Shown here in pieces: positions 11,946 to 23,631 of a DNA stretch of 64,000 bases. Both the position numbers and the translations under genes were made by a program. Within the stretch, counting starts at the first letter, position 1, and the number at the start of each line of letters is the position of its first letter. The stretch is from Actinernus sp. WN-2022 (Eukaryota > Cnidaria > Anthozoa > Actiniaria > Actinernidae), in NCBI GenBank assembly GCA_030867875.1, contig JAOWCC010001368.1:7177714-7241713 (forward strand), in the 5' to 3' direction. The notes under the pieces were generated by a model. The model did not search any database. It was not told the origin of the DNA and saw only the letters and a list, made by a program, of their open reading frames with translations.

Positions 11946-12083
11946 TAAATGGAAATGTATGCCTTCGTATTTCCCTGAAAAAATCGTTGACAAATTCTAA
12001 CAATGGCATTGATTGGGCAGAGAAATATAACAAACTTGCTGACATCATGCTTGCATATTGGAAACTAATTAAGCACTCTGGTA
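11946..12083 (+). other. Possible orphan exon inside the intron
   Basis: An open stretch of about 45 codons reads DWAEKYNKLADIMLAYWKL near its end and stops at a good donor, CTCTG then GTAAGC (12084). No acceptor or partner exon was found and I do not recognise the peptide. It may be a mobile-element relic or chance. Confidence 0.2.
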
Positions 12084-13464
12084 AGCAAACATTACTTTTT
12101 TCTTCTAATTTATGAGAGTGAAAAAATACGTCTGCACAGCAGGCTACAGTGTGTGCGGCGTGCAATGATAATGTTGAATCAAATTAATCTATTTTTAGTA
12201 ACCTGAAGCAGCTGAAGCAAAGTGAGCATTAGCCTGCAATGCAGGGGTTATAAACCTCTAAATCATCAACGTAGCTATAGCAATTTGGCTGCCACCAAGA
12301 TTTCAATTTAGTAAACCGCCAATCTGATGCGATGTAACCGTTGTGTTGGGTTTCCTTAACATCATTGTTTGCACGGCATCATGAGATGGGAATACTGATA
12401 ACTCGAAAGAATCTGAAAACAGCACTTTCGAAACAAATTGAAAACTAGAATCAGGCACCATCGTAGTTCTTACATGTGTAACAGGAAGTTCATAGTTTTA
12501 CTAGAAGTGCTTGAAATAATTTTATTTATCCGCTTGAATATGGTCGTTAACTTTTAGGCTTCCGCCACGTTTGCCAAGAAAATGTCCGGGAAAATGAATG
12601 TTTTCTCCAAAATCAGTCGGGCTAATATAAAAACCATAAACATAACTTATGTATAATGTCAAGCAATTTAGATTGCCTGTCTGTAATTTGTATTGTAAAT
12701 TATAATCTAGCCTTCAATTCCATTTTAGAGGTGAAACAACGGCTTGATCGTCATCAGTTTCCTTCTTACGAACAAGGAGCATACGAACAAGGAAAATCAA
12801 ACTTTTTCCCAAAACCCGGGTGCTGAGACTCGCACCTTTAATATTTCTGTTCCAGCCTTTATATTTAGAGAATTAGCTTTAGAGCAGGAAAATTAACACT
12901 TTGGTATTCAATTGGTGGGAAGTACATCGACCTAGACCTTGAAAGTACCTTTGGAAACCTTTCATTTGACCGGTTATACACACTGCGAAAGCTGTTGTAG
13001 CTAACGAAGTTTGTAAATGTTAGAAAATTCATGGTAAAATAACAGTATTACTCACCGCTCTAGCTCTCCAAATCGTTGTGACGAAATTGAAAAGTCTGAC
13101 CAACTCGTGACCTTGTGAACATGTCACCATCGGCATATAGTCGGCATATAGTCGGCATATAGTCGTCATCTTCATTGCCATTTTGTGATTGGATATTGTC
13201 GCTAAATGAAGATTCCGAGTAATGCACGAAAGCCAACGACACATTGAATTGGTCCCGAATAAAACTTCACGACCACTTATCGACAATGTCATAGGACTCG
13301 ATAACATAGTGTCTACAGCAGTAGACACAAAAGTGGTTCCAAGAGAAGAAAAACCACAAGGGCAACAATTATATGGAAGTGGAAAAAAACCCACTGAATT
13401 TCTAACGGGACCTGAAACAACCATAAGAGGCTGATCAAAGCCAGAACCCAGCTAATTCACAGAT

Positions 13465-13655
13465 TGAATTGGAATATTTAGCGTGTTGGTTTTTGTGGAG
13501 CTAGGGAGGAAAACCAGAGAAAACTCCTCGGAGCAAGGGTGAGATACCAACAAACTCAACTCACATAATTGGTGCCACATTTGGGGATCAAACCTGGGCC
13601 ACAGAGGTGAGAGGTGAAAGGTGAAGCACTTAACCACTGTGCCAGCCTGGGTTCC
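13465..13655 (-). mobile_element. tRNA-headed SINE
   Basis: On the - strand the head reads TGGCACAGTGGTTAAG (box A) and GGTTTGATCCC (box B), the two internal Pol III promoter boxes. It is followed by a conserved-looking body containing GGAGTTTTCTCTGGTTTTCC. It is not a tRNA gene: no cloverleaf closes and the box spacing continues into SINE body sequence. Confidence 0.65.
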
Positions 13656-13799
13656 CAAAGTGAAAATGTATTTGGGCCATTACACATGAGAAGTGAAAAA
13701 ATTGATTTTTTAAATCAATATCTTTTGAGTGATTTCTATACCATTAAGAAGAGAAACCCTAAAAGTATTAATAACAAGTATGCAACATTGCATTTGAGC

Positions 13800-13995
13800 C
13801 ACGCCCACTCCCTGGGGGGTCTGCCATGTTGGGGTTCAAGAAAATGAGAGAAAAACCACTTAGGGAGGAGGTCAAAACAATGGTCCTGGCTAGGGACCCA
13901 ATTTTAGGGGGTGGGGTATGATCCGACACCACCAACCTTTTTTGATAGTGAGGGAGGGAGGGTTGTACCCGAGACCCACCACCTTTTTGGTTGGT
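13800..13995. repeat. Dispersed repeat, inverted relative of 18905-19165
   Basis: GGAGGAGGTCAAAACAA and GACCCACCA blocks here recur in the reverse sense near 19080-19150. Both copies carry TAGGGACCCA / GGTCCCTAG motifs and G-rich runs. A CTGG microsatellite lies at 14021-14041. Confidence 0.5.
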
Positions 13996-14592
13996 GAGTG
14001 AGGGGAGGACTGTTTTCACTGGCTGGCTGGCTGGCTGGCTAGGACGACCAACATATGTTATTAAACTACGACGACCGCTCAGATTTGTTTAAACATCCAA
14101 GGACGGCAACGCTGATAATGACGTGATTGGAATTAATGGTGGTAAATTTGCATATATATTTAGTCTTACGGATGCTACTCCGCTTCAATGAACTGTTCTT
14201 TCCCGTAAAAGAGTATTTCTTTATCCTTCCATGCTTTTCTACTTTTCTGCTGCGTGATTTACGAACGGTAACTCTCTCCCTATCTCGAACCGAACGGCAA
14301 CTCCGGCGAGAGACTGCTGCCGTTTAATTGCCTCAAATATTATAACGATTTGTTGCTTCAAAGAGGTATTCGCAACATACACATTTAAGAGGCACTTGAG
14401 AAGCAAATGGATACAGCCAAGTAGGGCCTTAATTTTGACATAATCTCAAATAATTTCTCAAGGCAAGCGTTTGTTTACTTGACCCAGCGAACTATTTACA
14501 GCCGCCATGGCAGTTATTTGCATTTGTTAAAAAAATAATCCACGTTGACGGCACTGAACGGCATTATTAGACGTCCGGCTCGGGCCGGAGAG

Positions 14593-14945
14593 TAGCCTCC
14601 TCCGCAGGCATCTCTATCAAATTTAAAAAATCGTGAATTGGGTTACAGGAGGGTCTCAATGGGGGGTCTACATGTCAGTTGTCAGTTAAAATTTTGGTCA
14701 GTTGTCAGTTAGCCCTAATTAATCATTACTAGAGAAAATTTACAATGTTTGACTCACAAAAACCAAATTTGTCAGTTGTCAGTTATTTTTTAGTTGTCAG
14801 TTGTCAGTAAAAAAATGGTCATTTGTCAGTTGTCAGTTATTTTTAAGGCCGTTTGTCAGTAGTCAGTTAACCCCATTCAGGCCCTCTTACAGGGAGCCCA
14901 TAATCTGATTTCCTTAAAAATTAGAGATGCCTGCGGAGGAGGCTA
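14593..14945. mobile_element. 353-bp MITE with 9-bp TSD
   Basis: The ends TAGCCTCCTCCGCAGGCATC and its complement are perfect inverted repeats. GCCGGAGAG stands on both sides (14584-14592 and 14946-14954). The middle holds repeats of GTCAGTTGTCAGTTA (about 14670-14870). Confidence 0.85.
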
Positions 14946-14954
14946 GCCGGAGAG

Positions 14955-15128
14955 GAGATGGCTGAGATGGTGTTGATTGACTACTCCATATGGGTGAATA
15001 TCCGACAGAAGCTGTCACTTTTATCACCCTCGGTTGAACATTAGCCAGGAACGTTTTCCTCAGAGAGAGAAACGGTCGACGCTCAGTATGTATTTGCAAA
15101 TTACAACTTTGCAAACTACAACTTCGAG
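14955..15128 (+). repeat. Dispersed repeat family, copy 1 of 3
   Basis: An AAGCTGTCACTTTTATCACC ... CCAGGAACGTTTTCCTCAG block recurs near 18140-18215 in the same sense and near 16600-16700 in the reverse sense. A short hairpin, CAACTTCG/CGAAGTTG, lies at about 15118-15140. Confidence 0.5.
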
Positions 15129-16246
15129 CGAAGTTGTAATTTGCGAAGTTCTAGCATGACTATTTCCGCGTATCCGATATAACACCCAAGGAATTAGTTT
15201 GCGTAGCCAGGGATTTACTGTACCGCTGCCGGCTAGGAATAATTTCTGTAGGATATGGCAAACTTCAGAGCTGACCGTGCCGTGTAGCTTTCAACTTTGA
15301 AGGACTACAAATTTCTTTAGACCTGAAAATGTCATCTTCTCGGAAAACTTATTCAAATTTGTTTTCTATCTCTCTTTCTCGCTTTGCTGCCCGGGTTTGT
15401 TTTTTGCTGTCTCCTCACTACTTTCATCTCCTTTTTTCTGTTTTTGCTTTCATGCTTACAAGATCGCGTAATTCAGATCAGAAAATGTGACAAAGTAGTG
15501 GAATACTAAGTTTTACCGAATACAACCTCTGTTCTCATACCGCGAATTTCTGGATCATTCATATTAAAAAGCCACAGGGTCATTGCCTGGTTGGTGACTG
15601 TTGACAGAAGCTTTCATGAGGTGTGAAGTTCTTACGAAACAGCCTCAAAACACTCGGACCGGCGATTACTGCGCAATGGTATGATGATTTTTTTGGGATT
15701 TTGACGGAAACTTCGACAAAATAAGTATTACTTATTAGGAACAAACAAAAGCGTCACTCGTAAATGTTTCAAAGTCAAACTTAAAGGATGACTTATGTAC
15801 AAGCAAAGTAAAAGATCTGCAAACCACGTACACTTTTGAAGGCTGTCATTATCTGGTTAACATAGCGCTGTTGAATCAGTCAGAATAACCGCAAAATGTG
15901 ATCATGAGTATATTATTTTATGGTGGACACCCGCGAAGGTATACGGTAGCCTTAAAGCCTATTTTGGATAGTATTGGGTATTGAAAATGCTTGACTTTGC
16001 CTGAGAAGAGAAAGTAGAAGAAACTACAAAGTAACTGAATTACTCTCACGCGTACTCATCATCGGTGAACTTAATCCATGATCGAGTCGGTATTAAATAG
16101 TACTAAACAGCGATGTACGCTTACCCAGTGACTAAACGAGTTCGACTTGGAGTGCAAGTCTAGGTACAACAGAACGAAGCTGTCAAAAAACTGGCAATTT
16201 GATTCACAGATAGCCCAAGCTTGGGATCTGTATTAACAGTATTTGT

Positions 16247-16548
16247 ATGGGATTTTTTCATGTACAACGCAAATCTTGAATAAAACTCGACAAAAACCTA
16301 TACAGTGTCTTCTTGTGTTCCTTAACTATGTCTGTGCCATGTTACAGCGAATTTCAGCAAAATTTTCACTTAAAACCCTAACCCATACGAAGGAAAGACA
16401 AGTTAGCCAGGGTTTTAAGGCAACATTTTGCTGAAATTCGCTGTAACATGGCACAGACATAGTTAAGGAACACAAGAAGACACTGTATAGGTTTTTGTCG
16501 AGTTTTATTCAAGATTTACGTTGTACATGGAAAACTAAAAAATCCCAA
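16247..16548. repeat. Near-perfect 300-bp foldback
   Basis: Two arms of about 130 bp pair almost base for base (for example CATGTACAACGCAAATCTTG at 16259 with its complement near 16510-16530) around a loop of about 30 bp. The low divergence suggests a recent or gene-converted element. Confidence 0.85.
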
Positions 16549-16595
16549 CACAAATGCTGTTAAATATCATAGATTTACTACTGAAAATCCACACT

Positions 16596-16790
16596 GATAT
16601 TGAACGTCGACCGTTTCTCCCAAGGAGAACGCGGTTTCTGGAAATTTTCAGCCGCGAGGGTGCTAAAAGTGACAGCTTCTGTCGGATATTCATCCGTACT
16701 GCTGGGACTTGTCAACGAGATGTGCACGCTTCAGCATCGCAGCCGTCTCATGTCAAAGAGTATCAGTACTTTTCGTGTAGTCCAGTGTAG
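16596..16790 (-). repeat. Dispersed repeat family, copy 2 of 3
   Basis: This is the reverse-sense relative of 14955-15080. Shared words are ACGTCGACCGTTTCTC, AGTGACAGCTTCTGTCGGAT and the following TATTCATCC. Confidence 0.5.
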
Positions 16791-16827
16791 TGCGAGTTTA
16801 ATGTTTGTAGTTAAACCGATCATTCGG

Positions 16828-16948
16828 AACCCTGCTAGCATAGGTTCTTTTCTCTTACCCTCTCTTCTCCAGGAGAAAATAACTTTTCTCCCTCGTTATA
16901 GTGGAGCTGGAGAGAGGGTAAGAGGAAATAACCTCTGCTAGCAGGGTT
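16828..16948. repeat. Small TIR element
   Basis: AACCCTGCTAGCATAGGTT pairs with AACCTCTGCTAGCAGGGTT, and TCTTACCCTCTCT pairs with its complement inside. ATTCGG is present close to both ends. Confidence 0.65.
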
Positions 16949-17044
16949 ATAATTCGGCTATAGTCTGGAAAAAGAGAAATTCTTGCGTTGTTGTCAATCA
17001 AAATGACCCGCCGAAACGAATATATCGGTGGCAACCCATAACAA

Positions 17045-17373
17045 TAGACCAGTTTGCGATTAATTCCGACATTTTGACAGCGGGTGCAAACATGGCCCGA
17101 AATACGGGGTTTGTATGGGAATACGATGCCAAATAATTTCCGTAAAATCAAATTTCTGAAATCTTAAGATACCAAGTAAAAGATTAACTGATCAAAATAC
17201 GAGGGATCAGTAGCTGTGCTGGTAAGCGTGTAAATTTAGATCAGTTAATCTTTTACACTGCAGACAGTGAATATTACGGAAATTATTTGGCATCGGATTC
17301 ACATACAAACACTCTCTTTCGGGCCATGTTTGCAACCCTTTCAAAATGTCGAAATTAACCGCGAACTGGACTA
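17045..17373. repeat. Foldback MITE with flanking TA
   Basis: The TAGACCAGTTTGCG end pairs with the right end (complement TAGTCCAGTTCGCG). Pairing continues through TTCCGACATTTTGA, GCAAACATGGCCCGAA and AGTAAAAGATTAACTGATC. TA lies at both borders, compatible with a Tc1/mariner-type target. Confidence 0.7.
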
Positions 17374-17544
17374 AATGGCCCAACATCAAATTTACCAGTG
17401 GCCGGTAGTACGGCCGGTACACTTTATTCAGCATAGTATCAGATAGTATTAAAGTTTGTATCAGTCCTGGCAAAGATCATGGGCTCTTTCTAGGTGTATC
17501 AACGTCCTCAATTGTATATGTCTGTACATACACCTATATACATG

Positions 17545-17735
17545 TATATACTTCCATATACCATCCTCAATTGTATACATACATCCATATACTTCCATAT
17601 ACCATCCTCAATTGTATACATACATCCATATACTTCCATATACCATCCTCAATTGTATATATACAAGGCTCAATTGTATACATACATCCATATACTTCCA
17701 TATACAATCCTCAATTGTATATATACAAGGCATCG
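17545..17735. repeat. 41-45-bp minisatellite
   Basis: About five copies of a CTCAATTGTATA-CATCCATATACTTCCATATA unit. All long frames through it are repeat translations. Confidence 0.85.
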
Positions 17736-17744
17736 ACGCCCCGG

Positions 17745-18075
17745 CCGTCTGTAGCAATCTCTACACTTGTATACACTATATACACTATATACGCCCTACA
17801 TACAAGGCAGGCCCTCTATATACACCCTGCATACAGTCACTGTCACTGTATACATACTTGTATATACACCTTGTATACACTGTATGGCTTAAGCCCCGTC
17901 TGTAGCAATCTCTACACCTGTATACACTATATACGCTATATACTCCCTACATACAAGGCAGGCTCTCTATATACACCCTGCATACAGTCACTGTATACAT
18001 ACTTGTATATACACTTTGTATACACTGTATGGCTAGCCCCGTCTGTAGCAATCTCTACACCTGTATATCTAGTTT
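17745..18075. repeat. About 145-bp tandem repeat
   Basis: About two and a half copies beginning with CCGTCTGTAGCAATCTCTAC (near 17745, 17895 and 18037), rich in TATACA steps. Confidence 0.8.
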
Positions 18076-18094
18076 GTGGTAGAAATAAAGTAGC

Positions 18095-18440
18095 GCGGCT
18101 AGAACATGTGGTGATGTGGACATATGCGGGTGTTACACGGCGCAAGCTGTCACTTTCACCACCGTCAATGTTCTCCAGGAACGTTCTCCTCAGGAGAGCC
18201 GGAAACGGTATGACTGAATGCGGTCTATGTTTTCTCTGCTAGAAGTCTCCATTTTGAGTTACTACTTGAAGACATTGATACACGGAGAAAGAGCCGAGAA
18301 ACGAGATGATAAACGCTGCCTAATTATAAGTTAACTTTCCTCTGCTAGCGGAGCAGTCTCCATTTTAGCAGTTATAGAGAGATCTCTGCTGGGAATCTTC
18401 AGTATGTATAATTTGCTTGCAAATTACAAGTTCGTTTCGT
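18095..18440 (+). repeat. Dispersed repeat family, copy 3 of 3
   Basis: Related to 14955-15080 through AAGCTGTCACTTTCACCACC and CCAGGAACGTTCTCCTCAG. Confidence 0.5.
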
Positions 18441-18904
18441 TTCGCAAAATAAAGTAAGCTGCTTTTCAGTTAAAACAGCAAAATTTACAAAGAATGATGT
18501 ATGGCTATGTGGCAAGATTTATGGAGTCTCGCTGGCTGCTTTAGTCTATCAAAGGACTACGTAATAGATCCTACGTAGGCAGATTATGGTTACTAGCTAA
18601 TTACTCTACTCCGATTCTGGTATCTTTACAGGATCTCCCGACCCCCATCTTCTTCTCTTACAGTCCAGCCCGGCTGTTCACAAGCTACGAATTAATTTAC
18701 ACCTACTAGTAGCCTGCGAAAGAAAGCGGACTTCTTTGCGCTCGTAGGCAACTGTTTTTATTGTCGGAATAAGAGGAAGAAAATGGAATGTTGAACTACC
18801 CTGGTTACAGAGGTTTTCTTAAGAGAGACTCAACAGCCCGCGGCGAAGCGGCGATCAGCGATTCTCGCAGCGATTCTACCGCCGCCGCCACCACCAAATA
18901 AACT

Positions 18905-19165
18905 AAAATGGGTCCCTAGATTCTAAATTGGGGGGGGGGGGGGGGGTGGGGGGGTGGGGGGGGGGGGGGTGTAGCCCCCACCTCCACCACTGTTAAAAAA
19001 TAGGTCCCTAGACGAATTGGGTAGAGGGGGGGGGGGACTTTATCCGCCACCACCGCCAACAACGTGTGTGTGGAGGGGGGTATCACCCGGGACCCACCAA
19101 CCTTTTGAAAAAAAAATTGTTCCCTATCGAGTACCTGTTGTTTTGACCTCCTCCCTTATCAAGAC
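18905..19165. repeat. G-rich tract and dispersed repeat
   Basis: Long G runs at about 18930-18970 and 19025-19040 lie in a repeat with a reverse-sense relative at 13800-13995. The G runs could form quadruplexes. Confidence 0.5.
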
Positions 19166-19848
19166 ATACAACTTCATGACAATGCGTGTCCCCTGTAACG
19201 ATCCCAAGCACCTTTTCCAAAGTGGCGAATTAAGGTCTTGATAAAGGTTCAAAATGGAAAAGTTTCGAAAATGCGTTTTTTCGCAAATTCTAAATCTAAA
19301 AGCCCTAATCTAGCATCACAAAAATACTCAAACTCAAAAAAATTATTTATAGCCTTGAAAATGTGACTTTCTGATTTCCTGCTAAAAAAGGCATGAAAAA
19401 TGATTGACAGCTGCTGTCATTCACTGGTCATGTTATTTTGTTCTCACTATCCTGTGATTTTCTGTGCTACTTTTCGTTCGTAAAGATTTACTACTTTAAC
19501 TTTATAATGCAATGCCCAAAAGTGTAAAAGTAGATCTTTCTTGGTGCCATATTCAAAAAAGAAGAAAAAATACAGCACAATTTAGTTTGTTATATAAATT
19601 TAGTTTGTGAGTAAGTTTGGAAGCGGGTGTAAAACAAAGCCTGGAGGGATTATATATACTCAAGTTCCAAGAAGTTAGAATCATCGAAGGCTGAAAGTTT
19701 GCAAAGAATGAAGCAATAAAGTTTTGTTCTGTGCTTAGCACAAACGCAGTGACAATATAATAACAATAATACAAGGATATACGGTGAAAACTGGATACAG
19801 CCCGGTAAACAGGCACAATATCGTTTAATACGTATTACCAGAGAATAA

Positions 19849-20130
19849 CAGTTACATATCATGTATTACAAATAATGTATACAAAAAGTGAAAGACATCA
19901 GTGTGGCCAGAAAAAACCTATCTACCAAAAACCCTTGTTAGGGAAAAAAGATTAGGAAATCTGGGTGGAGCCAGATGTCATTCAGTCCCTCCACAGGACA
20001 ACGCAATTACTAAAGTAGGAATTACAGGCGCATATACAGATTGATAACTGTTACATATCAAATATTACAAATGATGTATACATGTCATTCTGTCCCTCCA
20101 CAGGACGAGTAAAAGAATATAAATTTACAG
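19849..20130 (+). repeat. Direct duplication
   Basis: GTTACATATCA-GTATTACAAATAATG and GTCATTCAGTCCCTCCACAG, near 19850-20000, recur at 20048-20105. Confidence 0.65.
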
Positions 20131-20498
20131 GCGCATAGATTTAGTGACTACGAGAAGATCCTCGGGAGAAGTTTTGATATACCTTCTCTTCGAACTAAAA
20201 TTTCTCCAGCCTGCATGTCTGTCCACGAGGACTGGATCTAAGGATTGACTAATCTCAAAGGAAAAAACAATAACGTTACCGTCTGAAGCAAATCAATAAA
20301 ACATACAATGTAAAAATCAATTAAGAAAATTATGAATGATATAACTCCCGTCACTGGGTACCACCTGTTCCATCCGAGGCTCCATATATATAATATATAT
20401 ATATATAAATTGACCACATCTCACAACATAACGTTTCGGCATAAATAATACGGCAGGATTTTTTTTTTTTTTTTTTTTTTTACTGAAAACAAATCGGT

Positions 20499-21640
20499 GC
20501 TATAATTTACAAGTTCGAAGGGAACTACATGACGAAATGGAATTTACAAGTTCCGCTGATCAGAACTACATGCAAAAAATGCACCACGTCATGCGAACAT
20601 ACATGCACAGTGATAGGCTGGAAAATACACTGGCTGAAAAACGCACTGAAACAAACCAAGTAGTGCTATAATTTACAAGTTCGAAGGGAACTACATGACG
20701 AAATGGAATTTACAAGTTCCGCTGATCAGAACTACATGCAAAAAATGCACCACGTCATGCGAACATACATGCACAGTGATAGGCTGGAAAATACACTGGC
20801 TGAAAAATGCACTGAAACAAACCAAGTAGTGCTATAATTTACAAGTTCGAAGGGAACTACATAACGAAATGGAATTTACAAGTTCCGCTGATCAGAACTA
20901 CATGCAAAAATGCACCACGTCAATACGGACGTACACAGCAATACCGCTGGAAATGCACTGAAGCAACATACATGCAGTGATAGGCTGGAAAATACACTGC
21001 TGAAAAATGCACTGAAACAAACCAAGTAGTGCTATAATTTACAAGTTCGAAGGGAACTACATGACGAAATGGAATTTACAAGTTCTGCTGATCAGAACTA
21101 CATGCAAAAAATGCACCACGTCATGCGAACATACATGCAGTGATAGGCTGGAAAATACACTGGCTGAAAAATGCACTGAAACAAACCAAGTAGTGCTATA
21201 ATTTACAAGTTCGAAGGGAACTACATGACGAAATGGAATTTACAAGTTCCGCTGATCAGAACTACATGCAAAAATGCACCACGTCAATACGGACGTACAC
21301 AGCAATACCGCTGGAAATGCACTGAAGCAACATACATGCACAGTGATAGGCTGGAAAATACACTGGCTGAAAAATGCACTGAAACAAACCAAGTAGTGCT
21401 ATAATTTACAAGTTCGAAGGGAACTACATGACGAAATGGAATTTACAAGTTCCGCTGATCAGAACTACATGCAAAAATGCACCACGTCAATACGGACGTA
21501 CACAGCAATACCGCTGGAAATGCACTGAAGCAACTATTGCTATAATTTACAAGTCCCTATGGAACTACATTCAAATTGGAATTTACAAGTTTCAACACAA
21601 GTTCTGCTAACAAGAACTACATGAAGAAAAAGCGCACATG
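20499..21640. repeat. Satellite with two unit lengths
   Basis: Units start with GCTATAATTTACAAGTTCGA at 20499, 20665, 20831, 21031, 21195 and 21398, and a diverged one starts at 21539. Spacings are 166, 166, 200, 164, 203 and 141 bp. The longer units gain a CAATACGGACGTACACAGCA segment. Each unit is itself two diverged sub-repeats of AATTTACAAGTT...GAACTACATG. Confidence 0.9.
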
Positions 21641-21896
21641 GCCACAATGCCAAAATGTGCAATATTACGGCTCATCAAGCTCAATCAGAGCTAACAATAC
21701 GAAGAGCCAACATCTGAAAACTTGGACAGCCAGAAAAAACTGACGGTTTCCGCTTGTAAATCTGTAGCTGACCGTGCCCGGGAATTAACAGATCATGCCT
21801 GTTAGGCAGGACAAGCGAGGCTTTCACAAATGGCGCAAACCGACCAGCGCTACAATGTAACAAAGGCCAAAAATAGGCAGATGGCCAACATGTAAT

Positions 21897-22345
21897 GTTA
21901 TTCAAGCTTATCCGTGCCCTAGAAGTCAAACAAAATCACCAAATGAAACTGAACTGAGTATACTTTTGTTCAACTCGCGTCGAATCGGTAAAAATAGCCG
22001 GTCCGCAATTCCAACTCATTCTCAATTTTCTCCCAATCGTGTTCAACTTGCATCGCAAATAAGTCTGAATACAGATTCTAGGAAGATGTAGCTTTAAAAT
22101 GAGACATCATTCAAGCTTATTCTTGCCGGAAGAAATCAAACAAAATCGGATCCACAAAATCACCCACAAAGAAACTGAGCTAGTTGCGTTCATGCAACTC
22201 ACGTATAAGCGGGGAAAAAGCCGGTCGGCAAACAGCCGGTGTTCCAAGCCGTTCTCAATAAACTCCCAGTCGTGTTCAAATCGCATCACAAATAAGTCTG
22301 AATACAGATTCTCGAAATATGTAGCTTTAAAATGAGATGTTATTC
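21897..22345 (+). repeat. Tandem duplication of about 215-240 bp
   Basis: Both halves start with TTCAAGCTTAT and end with AAATAAGTCTGAATACAGAT and GTAGCTTTAAAATGAGA. A second, weaker duplication follows at 22540-22625 and 22725-22815 (ATCTAAAACCA, CCTCAGTTGTT). Confidence 0.75.
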
Positions 22346-23631
22346 AAGCGGTAACCGGTCGTTTTGATACCAGTCTCTTTCGATGCCAGCCATTTCGGTA
22401 CCAACTCAAGACGTTTCAATACCAAGTCAGTTCGATACCAATTCCTATGCTTTCATCTTCTGCCTTAACCTAACTACTCTAGTTCCGATGAAATCCTATC
22501 ACGACAAGTAAACTTATGTTCTTACGTAGTTTGACGCCATTCGATTTCAATAGAGCATCTAAAACCAGAGAAGAATCTACTTCAACTCGTTAACTGGCGC
22601 CTCAGTTGTTATGACGCCGAAGCCGAACGCTTGATAAATTTTCTAAACCACAAAATACCCCGTTACTTATATCATTTAAAAGCTTTTAATGAACACTTTC
22701 ACTTTAAAAAAATTTTAGCCAATGCGTTTTCAAGAGAGTATCTAAAACCAATGAAAAATCTACTTCGGCAACTCGTAATGGCGTCCTCAGTTGTTCTGAT
22801 GCCGACGCCACGAAGCAACAACTGACCTCCCACGGGACTCAACACGCTGATCATTGCTCGACTTTGAAAATCCCGCTCGCTTCGCTCTGCTTGTTAAACA
22901 CCCCCAAGGGACTGAACACTCTAATACTCAATTGAAGAGTTCAATTCATCTGGTAGACAGAAATGCCGAATTATTTAACTTTTTCATTTTTTTAATCCAA
23001 GGTACAGGGTTTTTTGTGACCGTTTGGAGAGTTTGAGGTCTCATTTTAAAGTTAATGTTTAGGGCTACAAGAAGCCGCGTGTAAGCCATTTCTGCGTCTT
23101 ATATTTCTAGTTGTAAATCGACCATGAATATTGTCCCGAGCAACTTTCCATACAAAATTCGCTCAAAACTCGCCAAGATTCAGAAGGCTAAGGTACAGGG
23201 GTTTTTGAAAGATACAACTAAATAAAAGTAAATAGCCCAGCTGTTTTGTGTGACCATTAGCTATAATAAGCCGCGTGTAAGCCATTTTTCTGTCCAAAAA
23301 CCATAATATTAGAGCGCTTCGAAGGTATGCTGGTGCAGCGGTTTTCGCCGTTTTCTCTGTATTCGAATCTCCCGCTGCCTCATTAACCAGCAATGGTTCA
23401 ATGATTTTCGGGCCTCTAATGAGATTCAGGGATGAATATGTCCACTGATTCTGGGCGATGGTTTTTTCCGAAATGACATGTCAAACCTTTATCGAGACCT
23501 TAAATCAATGCACTTACACATATATATATGTTGGTAGCCACCAAGTCTAGTTTTTACTAGAAATTGATAATTCCAACTTTTGAATACTACTTCTGTATTT
23601 TATTCTGGACAAAAAATTCTACAGGTACTAT

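Larger units (their letters stand above)
19234..23499. mobile_element. 4.3 kb TTAA-flanked TIR element
   Basis: The left end GGTCTTGATAAAGGTT and the right end (complement GGTCTCGATAAAGGTT) match at 15 of 16 bases. TTAA stands immediately outside both ends (19230-19233 and 23500-23503). TTAA targets are used by piggyBac and Kolobok elements; these ends do not tell which. No transposase is present. The interior holds a satellite, several duplications and a T23 tract at 20460. Confidence 0.65.

Noticed and set aside
13029..13434. Overlapping frames on both strands (131 codons -, 70 codons +)
   Set aside because: The + frame from 13222 has plausible composition, but neither shows a motif, splice context or homologue I can name; left out as unsupported.
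13620..13655. tRNA gene
   Set aside because: Box A and box B words are present but no cloverleaf closes; it continues into a SINE body. The same holds for 54347-54420.
17456..18242. Overlapping 149- and 223-codon frames rich in Tyr/Ile/His
   Set aside because: Translations of the TATACA-rich minisatellites.
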